In this document: piece after piece, positions 35,268 to 45,075 of the stretch
Layout of the letters: each line of letters begins with the position of its first letter
Position numbering within the stretch: position 1 is the stretch's first letter
Source: Pyropia haitanensis
Lineage: Eukaryota; Rhodophyta; Bangiophyceae; Bangiales; Bangiaceae
Length of the DNA stretch: 64,000 bases
Assembly (NCBI GenBank): GCA_008729055.1
Contig: SDUX01000004.1
Span: 5,596,559 to 5,660,558, forward strand
Direction: 5' to 3'
Made by a program: the position numbers and the translations under genes
The notes under the pieces: model-generated
Told to the model about the DNA's origin: nothing
The model's database searches: none
What the model saw: only the letters and a program-made list of their open reading frames with translations

Positions 35268-38200
35268 CTAAGCATCGATCCCCGCCATGTCCGCGTCCGT
35301 AAAGCCGAGCATGGTCTTGAGGAGGTCCAGCGACGCGCGCGCGTCGTCCGACAGGGCGCCGCCACTGATCAGGTGCGCCTGGTAGAGGAGGAACAGCTCA
35401 GACTTCTCCGCCGCCGAGATGACGCCCGTCTTGACCTCAGACGGGAGGAGCTTGCCAAACCGCAGCGCCGTCGACAGCTCCGCGACGGACGTGTCGGCGC
35501 GCTCCTGCCGGAGGCTGGCCGCCGCCTGGATGAGGTGCGAGCTGCACCGCCGCTGGATGCACTTGAGCAGCACGTCCCGCGCGGTCTCGTCGTCAATCGC
35601 CAGCTCCGCCTTGACCTGCGGGATGAGGTCCTGCGTCTCGGTTGTCACCGCGCCGCGCTCGATCGCGGCGTCCACCTCCACCGAGAAGAGGCGTGACCGC
35701 TGGTCCTTGGACACCTTGAGGTCCCGCACCAGGTCCACGCCCAGCCCCTTGGCGGTGGCGCGGAGCTTGGCAACCGACTCGGCAAGGACCTTTGGCCGGT
35801 TGAAGAGCGCCTCGAGCATCACCGAAATGCGGTTCAGCTTGGCCTCCTTGATGATCGTCTTGCACTGGGCGTCGGTCATGGCGAGCGTCTGCTGGATGTT
35901 GGCCAGGAACTCCACGTCCTTCTCCTCCAGGCCCTTGGCGCCATTCTTCGCCAGCGTCTGGGCGGCATAGTTCTTGTAGATGACCGACCCAATCTCCGAG
36001 TGAATGGCATTGACCTCGGGGGTGGTCATGCCAAGCACGCCGCTGAGCTCATCCAGCACCGCAAACAGCCGCTGCTTCTCGCCACGTGTCTGCGCCGAGA
36101 AGCACTGCACCAGGTACTGCTTGTACATCTCGTTCATCACCTTGGGGTCAAAGTCCCCGCGGAGGTTGACGGGGTAGGTCGTCACCGACTTCTTCTCCGT
36201 CGTCGCCTCGGCGCCGTCCTTTGCCGGTACGGGTACATCCACCTCGACCGTCTTGGTCAGCTTGTTGCGCGTGTAAAAGTTGACCAGCGCCGCCAGCTCC
36301 ACCGTCAGGCCACCCGCGTCAATGCCCAGCGTCGCGCCCGCCCGCTTGATGAAGGGGTCGTCCCCAATGTCCCGCTCCTCGTTGCTGCCACGCAGGTTCT
36401 TGCGCTTCTCCATGGCCAGCAGAGCCTTCTCCACGTACACCCGCATCCGCGACTTGACAACCTTGCCAAAGATGCTCTCGGCGTCCTCCTCGGTCAGGCC
36501 AAGGCGCTCCCGCAGGCGACGGAGGCCCGCCTCGTACTCGGGCAGCATCACGCCGGTGGGGCCCATCGCCTCCTCCACGCTCTGCAGGTAGACGGGCGCG
36601 ACGGCAGACCGGGTGACCTTGGCCACCTCCGCCTCGGTCAGACCAAGGTAGGCGCGCAGCTGCGCAAGAGACGCGGCCTCGCCCTCCTGCAGTACCCGGT
36701 TGCCGTTCATCAGGTTGCGCAGGCGAGCCTCGTACAGCTCCACGTCCATGGGCTTCCACGTCTCCTCGGGGAGAGACAGGTCCGCCTTGAGCTTGTCCTT
36801 CTTTACCCGCGACTCGTCGCTGAGGTCATTCTTCTCCACCGCCGCCTTGGTCGCCTTGCGGTACACCGGGCCGGCGGCGCTCTTGTACGCGTCCGCCGCC
36901 TCGGCGTCGCTGATGGACAGCACGGCACGGAGGCGCGCCAGCGACTCGGCCTCCTCGTCATCAATCTTCACGTCCGCGAGGCAGTCAGACAGGAAGAGGC
37001 GGTACAGCTGGCGGGGCTCCTGCCGGCCCACCGCGTTGGCCAGGTTGCCCATGTACACCCGCAGTGTGGCCGCGGCGCTGGTCGCGTCGTCGGCCGCGCC
37101 AGGGGCGCCGCCAAACGTCTCCCGCGCCGCCGTCAGCAGCGGCAGCACCGTATCGGCGTACGCAAGCAGCGCCTTCACCTGATCCACCGTGCCGCCCACG
37201 TTTTGTACCCGCAGGTACTGGGATGCCTTCTTCACCAGCGCCACCGCCGACTGGCGGACGACGGCGGTCAGCACCGAGCGGCAGACGTCCGACGGGAGCG
37301 CCAGCTCCGACTGCCGCACCGCCATCCGGCCCACCGCCGACGACACCGACGTCGATCCATCCGTCACGCCCGCGACGGCGGTCTCCACCTCGGCGCGGAA
37401 GACGGGCTGGGCGCGCTCAATGAGGACCGTCTCGCCCTCGCTGTCACCTAGCGCCAGCAGCGTGCGCAGGCGGGCCAGCGACTCGATGTCCGACGAGTCC
37501 AGCTTGCCCTTCTCCGTCACCAGCGCGTGCACGCGGGAGGTGTAGGCCTGGAGGCCAATGGCACGCGCCGACGAGTCGCACACCCCCAGCGAAGCCTGCG
37601 CCGCGGCAAGATCCGCCCGCTGCAGCGACCCGTCAATGGTGGCCCGGGACACGACGTGGCGGAAGAGGGGCTTGGAGATCCGCTCCACCCGGGCCGCCAC
37701 GTCCGACTCGGAGACGCCAAAGAACTTGGCGATGCGGCCCAGCTCGTAGGCGGTCGCCTCGTCCGTCTCGCCGTCGGCCAGCACGCGGGAGGAGAGGAAG
37801 AAGAGCTTGTCGAGTTTGGCCTGCGCCGAGTCCCGCTCCATCACATCGTCCTTGTCGGTCGCGTCCAGCCACACCACGTTGGCGCGGTAAAACTCACGGC
37901 CCACCTCGTAGTGGGCCTCCCCCACCTCCGCCCCCGTCAGGCCGAGCGCGCTCTTGATGCGCAGCAGCTCCCCCATCTGCTGGTTGGCCACCATCCCACC
38001 GCTCGCGTCAGCGGGCGACGCGGACACCATCTCAAACAGGTAGATTTCATAGACGCGGCGGAGCATGACGCGAAAGTCCGCCGCGTCCACCCCGTACGTC
38101 GCCGCAATGCCCGAGTCGACCGCGTTGCCGCTCGCGAGGCACGCCACAATCTCCCGCGCGGCGCCCTTGCTGCTCTTGGACACCACCCGCGAGGCGCCCA

Positions 38201-38618
38201 CGGCGGTGGAGAGGCCCACCACCGCCGCCGCGCCCGCGCCCGCCCCGCGCGACACCTTGCTGCCGCCCGCCCAGCCAAGGCCGGCGGTGACGGCCACGAC
38301 CGCGGCGAGCGCCGCGCCGCGCGCCGTCGCGCCGAGGCCGCCCAGCGCGGCCGCCACCCCCCCATCCGCCTCGGCCGCCACACGCGCAGCCACCCGCGAC
38401 GACAGCGCCGCCGCGTCGGGGCCACCCGCCGACGGCCCCGCGCCGCCGCCGCCGCCGCCAGCAGCCGCCGAGGCGATCGGGCTCGCCGCCGCCGCGGTGG
38501 CGTGCACGTTGGCGCGGCGCTGCCGCAGCAGCGGCGACGGCGTCTGCACCGTCCGAGACAGCCGCACGCCCCGCCCGCCGGGCAGGACGGGCGGGACGAC
38601 AAACGCAGGGGGGGCCAT
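35268..38618 (-). CDS. TIC110: TIC110, inner-envelope chloroplast import protein
   Basis: A protein of 1116 residues from the ATG at 38618. TIC110 forms part of the import motor/channel at the plastid inner envelope and recruits stromal chaperones. The first ~45 residues (MAPPAFVVPPVLPGGRG ... RQRRANVHATAAA) lack acids and look like a transit peptide. Two hydrophobic N-terminal helices follow (AALAAVVAVTAGLGWAGG and GAGAAAVVGLSTAVG), as in plant TIC110. The remaining ~900 residues are helical repeats with the recurrent theme 'LARLRxLLxLxDxEaexv' (for example ESLARLRTLLALGDSEGE, ESLARLRAVLSISDAEA, ASLAQLRAYLGLTEAEV). Other conserved strings are CLASGNAVDSGIA, VEVDVPVPAKDG and KQYLVQCFSAQTRGEKQ. 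The frame is unbroken and lacks the homopolymer damage of its neighbours. An in-frame upstream ATG (38912) adds a basic leader without homology and was not used. Confidence 0.95.
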   Translation of the reverse strand: MAPPAFVVPPVLPGGRGVRLSRTVQTPSPLLRQRRANVHATAAAASPIASAAAGGGGGGAGPSAGGPDAAALSSRVAARVAAEADGGVAAALGGLGATARGAALAAVVAVTAGLGWAGGSKVSRGAGAGAAAVVGLSTAVGASRVVSKSSKGAAREIVACLASGNAVDSGIAATYGVDAADFRVMLRRVYEIYLFEMVSASPADASGGMVANQQMGELLRIKSALGLTGAEVGEAHYEVGREFYRANVVWLDATDKDDVMERDSAQAKLDKLFFLSSRVLADGETDEATAYELGRIAKFFGVSESDVAARVERISKPLFRHVVSRATIDGSLQRADLAAAQASLGVCDSSARAIGLQAYTSRVHALVTEKGKLDSSDIESLARLRTLLALGDSEGETVLIERAQPVFRAEVETAVAGVTDGSTSVSSAVGRMAVRQSELALPSDVCRSVLTAVVRQSAVALVKKASQYLRVQNVGGTVDQVKALLAYADTVLPLLTAARETFGGAPGAADDATSAAATLRVYMGNLANAVGRQEPRQLYRLFLSDCLADVKIDDEEAESLARLRAVLSISDAEAADAYKSAAGPVYRKATKAAVEKNDLSDESRVKKDKLKADLSLPEETWKPMDVELYEARLRNLMNGNRVLQEGEAASLAQLRAYLGLTEAEVAKVTRSAVAPVYLQSVEEAMGPTGVMLPEYEAGLRRLRERLGLTEEDAESIFGKVVKSRMRVYVEKALLAMEKRKNLRGSNEERDIGDDPFIKRAGATLGIDAGGLTVELAALVNFYTRNKLTKTVEVDVPVPAKDGAEATTEKKSVTTYPVNLRGDFDPKVMNEMYKQYLVQCFSAQTRGEKQRLFAVLDELSGVLGMTTPEVNAIHSEIGSVIYKNYAAQTLAKNGAKGLEEKDVEFLANIQQTLAMTDAQCKTIIKEAKLNRISVMLEALFNRPKVLAESVAKLRATAKGLGVDLVRDLKVSKDQRSRLFSVEVDAAIERGAVTTETQDLIPQVKAELAIDDETARDVLLKCIQRRCSSHLIQAAASLRQERADTSVAELSTALRFGKLLPSEVKTGVISAAEKSELFLLYQAHLISGGALSDDARASLDLLKTMLGFTDADMAGIDA

Positions 38619-39184
38619 CAAGGCGGCAGCAGCGGCCAGGAAGGAGGGTGTTCGGCGGCAGCTGCAAGCAACGGGGGAGACGCAGGGAACAGCAGGGAAG
38701 TGCCAGCCACGGCTGCCGCGGGCCGCGACAACCAGCGGCGGGCCGGGGGTGGGCTCGCGGTCTGAGGGAGGGAGCAGGGTGCTCAAGGGGCGGCGGTCGC
38801 GCTCGCCAGGCGAACGGGCTTGGCCGGCGATGGAGGCGCCACGGCTCCTCGGGCCGCCCTCGCCCGCGTGCCCGTGGTTGCGGCGCCGTCGGCGCGAGGT
38901 GGAGATTGCCACGCGTGAAAAGCGAACCGGGGCTGTTGAGCCTGCATACGTGGCTCGATTGGAAAGAATTGTGAACTTAAAAGTGTGATGTATGTGTGGG
39001 TGGTGTAGTTGGAGACACGTGTCCCCACGTGCGGTAGGAAGGGGTTGACACCATCCTCCACTCTCTGTGCTCAGGACCCCCCCATGACCCTGTTTCCTTC
39101 ACGCATAGTACTGTTATAATCCTATCAGCAGTGGCCACGGCCGACGTGGCCCCTGCACAACCCCATCACTCCACCCCCACCACC
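38619..39184. other. Intergenic region upstream of TIC110
   Basis: GC-rich next to TIC110 and AT-richer from about 38930 to 39120 (GTGAACTTAAAAGTGTG, AGTACTGTTATAATCC), where the 3' end of the next minus-strand gene and the TIC110 promoter probably lie. No gene is seen. Confidence 0.4.
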
Positions 39185-41145
39185 TCACTTGGTTGTGTTC
39201 ATCACCACCTTGATGCGGTAGGTCTTGGAATGGATCTTGACCTGTTGCCCCCGGATGGCGATCGGCGAAATCGTCAACCACACTTCCTTGCCCGCCGTCC
39301 ATCCCCCCCACGGGAGGAAGCCCTTGCCGCTCGCGTTGGGCCGCGTGAGGAACCACGGCGCCTGCCGCTCCACGGTCAGGACGCGGCGGCCCGCGCGGAA
39401 CTCCACCCCATCCACCCGCACGTTGCCCCACAGCGTCGCCTGGATGGTAAACTGCGGGAGGCCCGTATTGAGGGTCACCACGTTGACGCGCCCCCGCTTC
39501 AGCCGCCACCGCCGCCGCCCGCGCACGTCCGCCACGTACACCGCGTTGGTGCCGAGCGTGCCGCCGCCGACGGGGGTGCCCGCAGGGAACCACGACGAGC
39601 GGATGGCGGGGGGCTGGGCGCCACGCGCGAATTGGACGGGCACCATCTCGCCACCGGTGAAGAGGGACGGGCCCCGCGGGTTGCCGCCGCGGGTGCACGG
39701 CTCGACGGCGCACGCGCCCAGCCGGTTGACCGCCGACACGCAGCGGTTGGGGAAGCGCGTGCGCGTGCCTGGCTGGAAGGTTGGCTGGTGAGTGGGGGCT
39801 ACCACCCCACCGCCAACGATCCGGATGTAGGAGCAGTCATAGTCTGCGGGAGAGAAGGGTTTGCGAGGGGAAGACCGACGAAGACATCAAGGCAAAACAA
39901 GGATCGAAAAGAGGAACAAGAACAGGGAAGAAAAAGGGGGGGGGACCAGCGAGCAGGTCACCGGACCTCAGGACACCACACGAGACCACTGGGTCAGTGA
40001 ACGGCTCAGTAAAGGAGCAGCCGTGAGGCCGCGCGCGAGCGGGCCTAGCGCCGTACGAGGCACCGCAGGCGGGCGCAGGCACTGACACGGAGCGAGTGAG
40101 CTGCGGGCTACACCCATCGACGCGGTACGACGTCCCCTCATCGAGAGGGTGGCACGGGATGGAGGGAGGGGGAAGGGTGCGGGCTGGCCGGCAAACCGGC
40201 AAGGGTCGGGCACACTCGAACGTACAGTCTCCGAGGCTCGACAGGACGGGGCGCCGGTTGGGCAAGTTGTACCGCACACCCCCGTACCAGGCCTGCCAGT
40301 CAGGGGAAGGAGGGCAGAGGGGGGGTTGGAGGGTGTAATAGCCAAGAGAAGGCACGACAGAGCAGCGGGAGGGTGAGGGGGGGAGTAAGAACTCATCGAG
40401 GAGGAAAGCGATGGTCGTCAGAATGGGTTTCAAGTCACATCGGCTACTCAGAGACGCCGACGACGTTGATGCACCTCTGGTGGCGACGGTCGAGCGCCCT
40501 CGCTCCTCGTCCGCCATCTCTCCCGCTCCGACCGTCCTGCTCCCCCCAGCAACGTACAAAGGACAGAACATAGTCGCCGTCTGGGTAGATGCGCGGCACC
40601 CGGATGTAGTCCTGGTAGGCGTGAGCCACCGGCTTGCCCAGCGCGTCGTCAATGCAGAACTTTTTCCGGTGCGCGCCCGGGCGGCAGCGGAAGCGCCCCG
40701 CCGACCAGCAGCCCCACTGGAAGGCCATCTGCTCGTGCACTTTTGCGTCCATCATCGAGCCCACCGGCACAATGGACCAGCGCACAAAGCCACCCTCGTG
40801 GTTGTTGCGCGCCCACCGGATGCGCACCCGCTGGCCGCGCGCATACGTTGCCGCGGGCGCCGCAGACGACGAGCCGATGCCGTGCTGCCGGAGCATCACG
40901 TTGGGGCACGGGCCGGGGCAGTTGCGCGCCGTGCCGCCGCCGCCGCGGCTGATCCGACAGTCGCGGGTGAAGGACATGGACGTTGGGCTGGTCAGGGAGG
41001 AGTGGGCCGCGACGGGGGCCGGCGCCGACATGGTCAGCAGCGTGACCACCACCGCCACCACCGCCATCGCAGGGATGCTGCGGCCGACGCCGCGACGATT
41101 GACGGGAAGGCGGGTACCGACGGCCGACGCCATGGCGGCCATCAC
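39185..41145 (-). CDS. Secreted LPMO-like (candidate histidine-brace) protein, three exons
   Basis: Exons 41145-40558, 40292-40226 and 39843-39185; 437 residues. Both introns start GTACGT and end CAG, and phases agree only with the 67-nt middle exon, whose AWYGGVRYNLPNRRPVLSS joins GDYVLSF to DYYDCSYIRIVGG. A signal peptide (AVVVTLLTMSAPAPVAA) is followed directly by HSSLTSP, so cleavage would leave His at the mature N-terminus. Downstream are RWARNNHEGGFVRWSIVP (second His) and YYDCSYIRI (a Tyr where copper enzymes place their axial residue). That order, plus many Cys (CRIS, CPGPC, WGCW, RCRPG, FCID), resembles lytic polysaccharide monooxygenases, but it fits no AA family I can name. The C-terminal ~215 residues (from VVAPTHQPTFQPG) form a separate Cys-containing, beta-rich unit that could bind polysaccharide. 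The copper-enzyme role is inferred. Confidence 0.72.
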
Positions 41146-43375
41146 AGCGACGTAGGGGCGGGGAGGCAGCGAGGGGATGGCAGCGTCCTACCACGTCGTG
41201 CAAGCCGACGAGTCGACCGACGTGAGTGCAGGGAAAGGGGATGCGGTGAGGCGAGCGATGGCCACCCTCCCCCGCTGCCGTTCCACCGACCACCGGTACC
41301 TCTTGTACCCGCTCGGCCGACGGAGGTAGTTGCCCCCGTCGCTGTAGGAGGTGCACCACCCCGAGCAAGGGGGGCGTCGCCGACGGTACTCCCTCCTCCA
41401 GCGTCGCCGCTGCCGAGCGACAGGCGCACGCGGGTCGCCCCCGGGCGGCATCCGCGAGCCACCGCCGCCGCCGCGGCAAGTCACAACCACGCCCCCCCCT
41501 CCCCGCCCTACCTTGCTCACCACCCTCCCTCACTGCCCGTCCCCCACGAGCCGCCACGCGGCGAGAGCCTGTCATGTCAGTCCCGCCTCGTCCCCCTCTT
41601 CCGGCCTCCCCCCCACTTACGGTGCCTGCCCACAGGCTCCCGGTCCCAAACCCCACACCTCGCACCACACTTTCAGCGTGCGGGCGTGCATTTTCCCCCA
41701 CCCCCCCCCCGCAGAGCCCTGCCCCACGCCGGTGGCGTTGTTGGTAGTGACGAGCGGCAGCAACCGAGGCGGCAGCGCTTGAGGGGGGAAAACTGGGTGT
41801 GCGTGACTGAGAACGCTCGGACGCGCCCGCCCGGGCGGGCGCGATCTTCCGTCCGCCCTTCCCCCCCCCCCCCCCCCTCCAACGCCTCGTCTGGCGCCCC
41901 CCGCACCCCCCTGCCGGTGCCGCCCCTCTGGCGGCGCCACGTTGGCAACTACGGCCGCCTACGTGGGCCAGTCCCCGCGCCGCACCGGCGGCGGTGCCCA
42001 GCGGCGCGGCCGCCACGGCAAGCCCCCCGTGGTTCCGGCAGGCGCCCAGGGGCTCTCACCCCCCGGGGAAGGGCGGGGAACGCTCCGCCCACAGAGCACT
42101 CCCCCCCCCTTTCTTCCCCCCTCGCCGCCCTCTGCTCAGCGGCGGCGGCGGCGGCGCACGGCCGCTGCCGCCGCTGCTGCTTTTACCCCTCCCTCATGGC
42201 CGCCCCACCGAGGCGACCACCTCCAACGCCACCCTCCGCCGCTGGCCCACGTGCGTGCGACGCCAAGTCAATTCCGAAAGGGGAACGGGAGATGCGGGGG
42301 AGCGCGGCGGGGAGGGACCGCGCCGCGCCGGCCGTCGCGATCGGTGCGGCCGGCACCATGACATAATGGAGGACGCGCGTCGCTCAGGTCACGGCGTTCG
42401 TCCCCCACCGCCGCCCACTCAAACGCCGCGACACGCTGGCACCCGCCGCCGTTGCCGCGGCACGGCGGCGGGCCCGTGCATTTCACCCACTGTCCGCCAC
42501 GGCCGTTGTGTCAAGAGGTCACGCCCAACGCCAGCCGGCCGACGCGGGGAGGGAGATTGGCAGAGGACACGACGTACGGGGGCAGGCGGTCCACAGCGTC
42601 GCCACGGTGCGGACGGCGTGAGAGCGGGCGCTGGTCCCGCCCCCCCCCCGCCCTCCGCTTCCCCCGCACGCCGGCCGCCCAAGTGCACGGCCGCCGCCGT
42701 CAGGGCGGCGCAAGCCGCTCCAACCTGGACGGCCAGGGGCTGACGCGCGGCACCAGTACCAGTGGGGGGGGGACGTCGCAGGCGGCGGCCTCGGCGGCCA
42801 GCCGTGCACCCCACGGCCCGGTGGTCATCGACCACGCTCGCCCCGCCCCCACGCATGCTGCTCGCTCCTGCCCGCACGCACGCGCCTGCACCACCAAGTC
42901 CCGCTCTGCCGCCAGCGCGCGCGCAACGCGCCGGCCGGGCGGCCGCCACAGCGCCCTCCGCGTGACGTCATCCCGTGCACACTGGATGCGGTGCGCTACG
43001 CGCGCTCATGAAGGCCGGCGGCGTGAGCGGCGGGCAAGGGGGACACCGTGCCGAGGGGGCGCCGAGTGATGGAAGGGGGCAGGTCCGTCCGTCGTGAATA
43101 GATGTGTAAGTCCTAGGTCACATAAAAGTAGACCCCATAGCCATGCAAACCGCAAAGAAGGTGGCTGTGGTTTTCGTGCTCCGAGGCAGGCCAGGCGTTC
43201 GAAACACAAACAGCGAAAATGAAACCCTTCCCTTGTCTGGCTGACCCAAGACAGGTGGCGCCGGAGACGGATACTTGCCACACTGACGGCGGCACCTTCG
43301 GCGGTACCAGCGGAAATTTTATGCTTGGCAATGCCGCTGTGAGGTGTGGCTTCGCGACGGCACCTCCGGAGTGGC
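41146..43375. other. Intergenic region, no supported gene
   Basis: Mostly GC-rich with poly-C runs (41700-41709, 41861-41878, 42103-42111). A minus-strand open frame ending at 41188 contains a protein-like stretch (GWCTSYSDGGNYLRR) but has no partner exon I could place. Between 42420 and 43070 both strands are open without recognisable domains. 43080-43375 has moderate composition. Confidence 0.4.
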
Positions 43376-43378
43376 AAT

Positions 43379-44085
43379 AGAGAGTTTTGGCAAGTAACTC
43401 GACTGTTGTTTCGACGGTATCTCGACTGTACATTGCGCCACGTTTCAGAGCTACCGTCGAGATGCAGGATTTTCCGACCGTCCCGGACGGTATTCTTGGG
43501 ATGTACAGTCGGGCCCCGGTGGATCGCGTTGAAGAAAAGCTGTACCTTTCAGCCACGTGTCGCGCGTGCGAGGCCCCAATGGCGGGTGGTTTGGGCCGCC
43601 ATATGCCGGTACAACCATTTCTGGTACATTGGACGCAGCTTGGCTGGCGCTGAGGGACAGGTGGTCTGTCCGAGGTGTCAGTGGGCTTGGCCAAGCGGGC
43701 CGATCGTTGTCGTGTTGCGCGCCTTTTTCCCAGCCCCTTGCACCCACCCTCCCCCCTTTGTTGGCCTTGTGCTGCCTCCACGTCGTGCCGAATATGTCAT
43801 CCCCGAGCCCTACCACACCTGCAGAGGATGCGTCGTCTGCGTCCTCGAGGCGGGACCGGCCGTCTACTGGTGGGGTCCCTGAATCGGCGACTGCGTCACT
43901 GCCTTGGTGGTGGCGCGCCTCGCCTTCTGTTCCGTTCGTGTACAGGACTGTCGCGTTACAGGAAAGTTACTTGCCAAAACTCGTTCGAGTCCGCGACGGT
44001 AGAAAAAATACCGTATCTCGACTCTTTCCAGATTCCGTCGAGATACAGTAGAAAGCGACCGTCGGATTACTTGCCAAAACTCTCT
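43379..44085. mobile_element. 707-bp MITE-like TIR element
   Basis: Perfect 19-bp terminal inverted repeats, AGAGAGTTTTGGCAAGTAA at 43379-43397 and its complement at 44067-44085, flanked by the triplet AAT on both sides (43376-43378 and 44086-44088). The right end carries a second, internal copy of the terminal motif at 43967-43982. Cognate subterminal blocks (CGACGGTATCTCGACTGTAC near the left end; the matching CCGTATCTCGACTC and CCGTCGAGATACAGTAG near the right) are arranged as inverted repeats. No transposase is encoded. The 3-bp duplication and the AGAGAGTTTT tip are shared with the 993-bp element at 2541, so both probably use the same or related PIF/Harbinger-type transposases. Confidence 0.88.
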
Positions 44086-44088
44086 AAT

Positions 44089-45075
44089 AGAAAAGGGTAA
44101 CATACATCCGTGTGCACCTACGGACAGAAGAAGAGACCGGGAGCGCTACAAATGCAGAGCAGCGTGCAACACGTCTTCCCTTGGTGTCGAGACCACCTCA
44201 TTGCTTCCCTGGTGTCCTTCGATGCCCCTCCTCTTCTGCCTCTTTCAGTGGGTGCCGGCCACGGGTCAAAGATCAAAACTCGCATGTACTTGTGACACAA
44301 ACAGTCCCGCACCACAGCCCTCGCCTCTCAGCAGCCTCGAGGCGATACAGGTACTAGAGCCTCTGCCAGCAAGTGTGGACGCCCCCGCTCCCAAACTGCT
44401 GCTGCCACTTGTGCGTGTTCCTGTCGTGTGGCTGCTATGGGGGGCGCCCCACTGACATCGCTGAGAAGGACGGCGGCGAGCTGCCGGAGGAGGTCGCCCC
44501 CGGAATTTTGTAGCGGAACCGACATCGACACCGGCCGTGCCAGTACAGACTGTGGCACGAGCACTGCCGACGGAAGCGGCTGCGGCAGGGGAGACGGCTC
44601 GGTCGGAGTGAGCGGGGGCGGTCCAGGCGGTGACACCAGCACGCAGACGCGCACCCCGCTCGTGCGGCGGTGATTGGCCGCTGCCTTCTATGCGGGCCGC
44701 CCGACGCAGCGCGAACGCCCGTAGGCGGAGCGGGGCAGAAGCCGCCCATCCAGACGCCAGACGCAACCGGAAGTCAAGTACACTTTTGAAATATTTTGTT
44801 CTTTTTTGAAAGCGGAACAGTGTACACGTCGTCCTCGGTCGATTCCGACTGTGCGGAGTACAGTCCTGTTCCATGCGCGCCTGCGTCAAGTCCACGTCAA
44901 ACTCCACAGCCGATGGGTCGCGGTCCCCAACGCACCATCCACCCCCTCCCCTCGAGTCGTCCCCATCGCCTCCCTGGTTATCCCATGCGCGGTGCTCGCT
45001 GAGACCATCCCCCATCCTGTCCCCGTCCTTCCCATCGCTGCAGGGTGTTTGTTGCGAGTACCTCTGGCGCGCACG
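44089..45075. other. Intergenic region upstream of SRP14
   Basis: Moderate composition with no recognisable gene. A short AT-rich spot at about 44780-44815 (TTTTGAAATATTTTGTTC) followed by TGTACACGTCG is the best candidate for the SRP14 core promoter, roughly 270 bases upstream of the ATG. Confidence 0.4.

Noticed and set aside
38619..38912. N-terminal extension of TIC110
   Set aside because: Basic low-complexity leader; the ATG at 38618 starts a better transit peptide.
39837..40652. Single 271-codon minus-strand frame
   Set aside because: Only its AWYGGVRYNLPN part is sensible, and that is better explained as the middle exon of the LPMO-like gene.
43973..43995. tRNA-like T-loop (GTTCGAGTCC)
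   Set aside because: No acceptor, D or anticodon stem can be formed around it; it belongs to the subterminal part of the MITE-like element.
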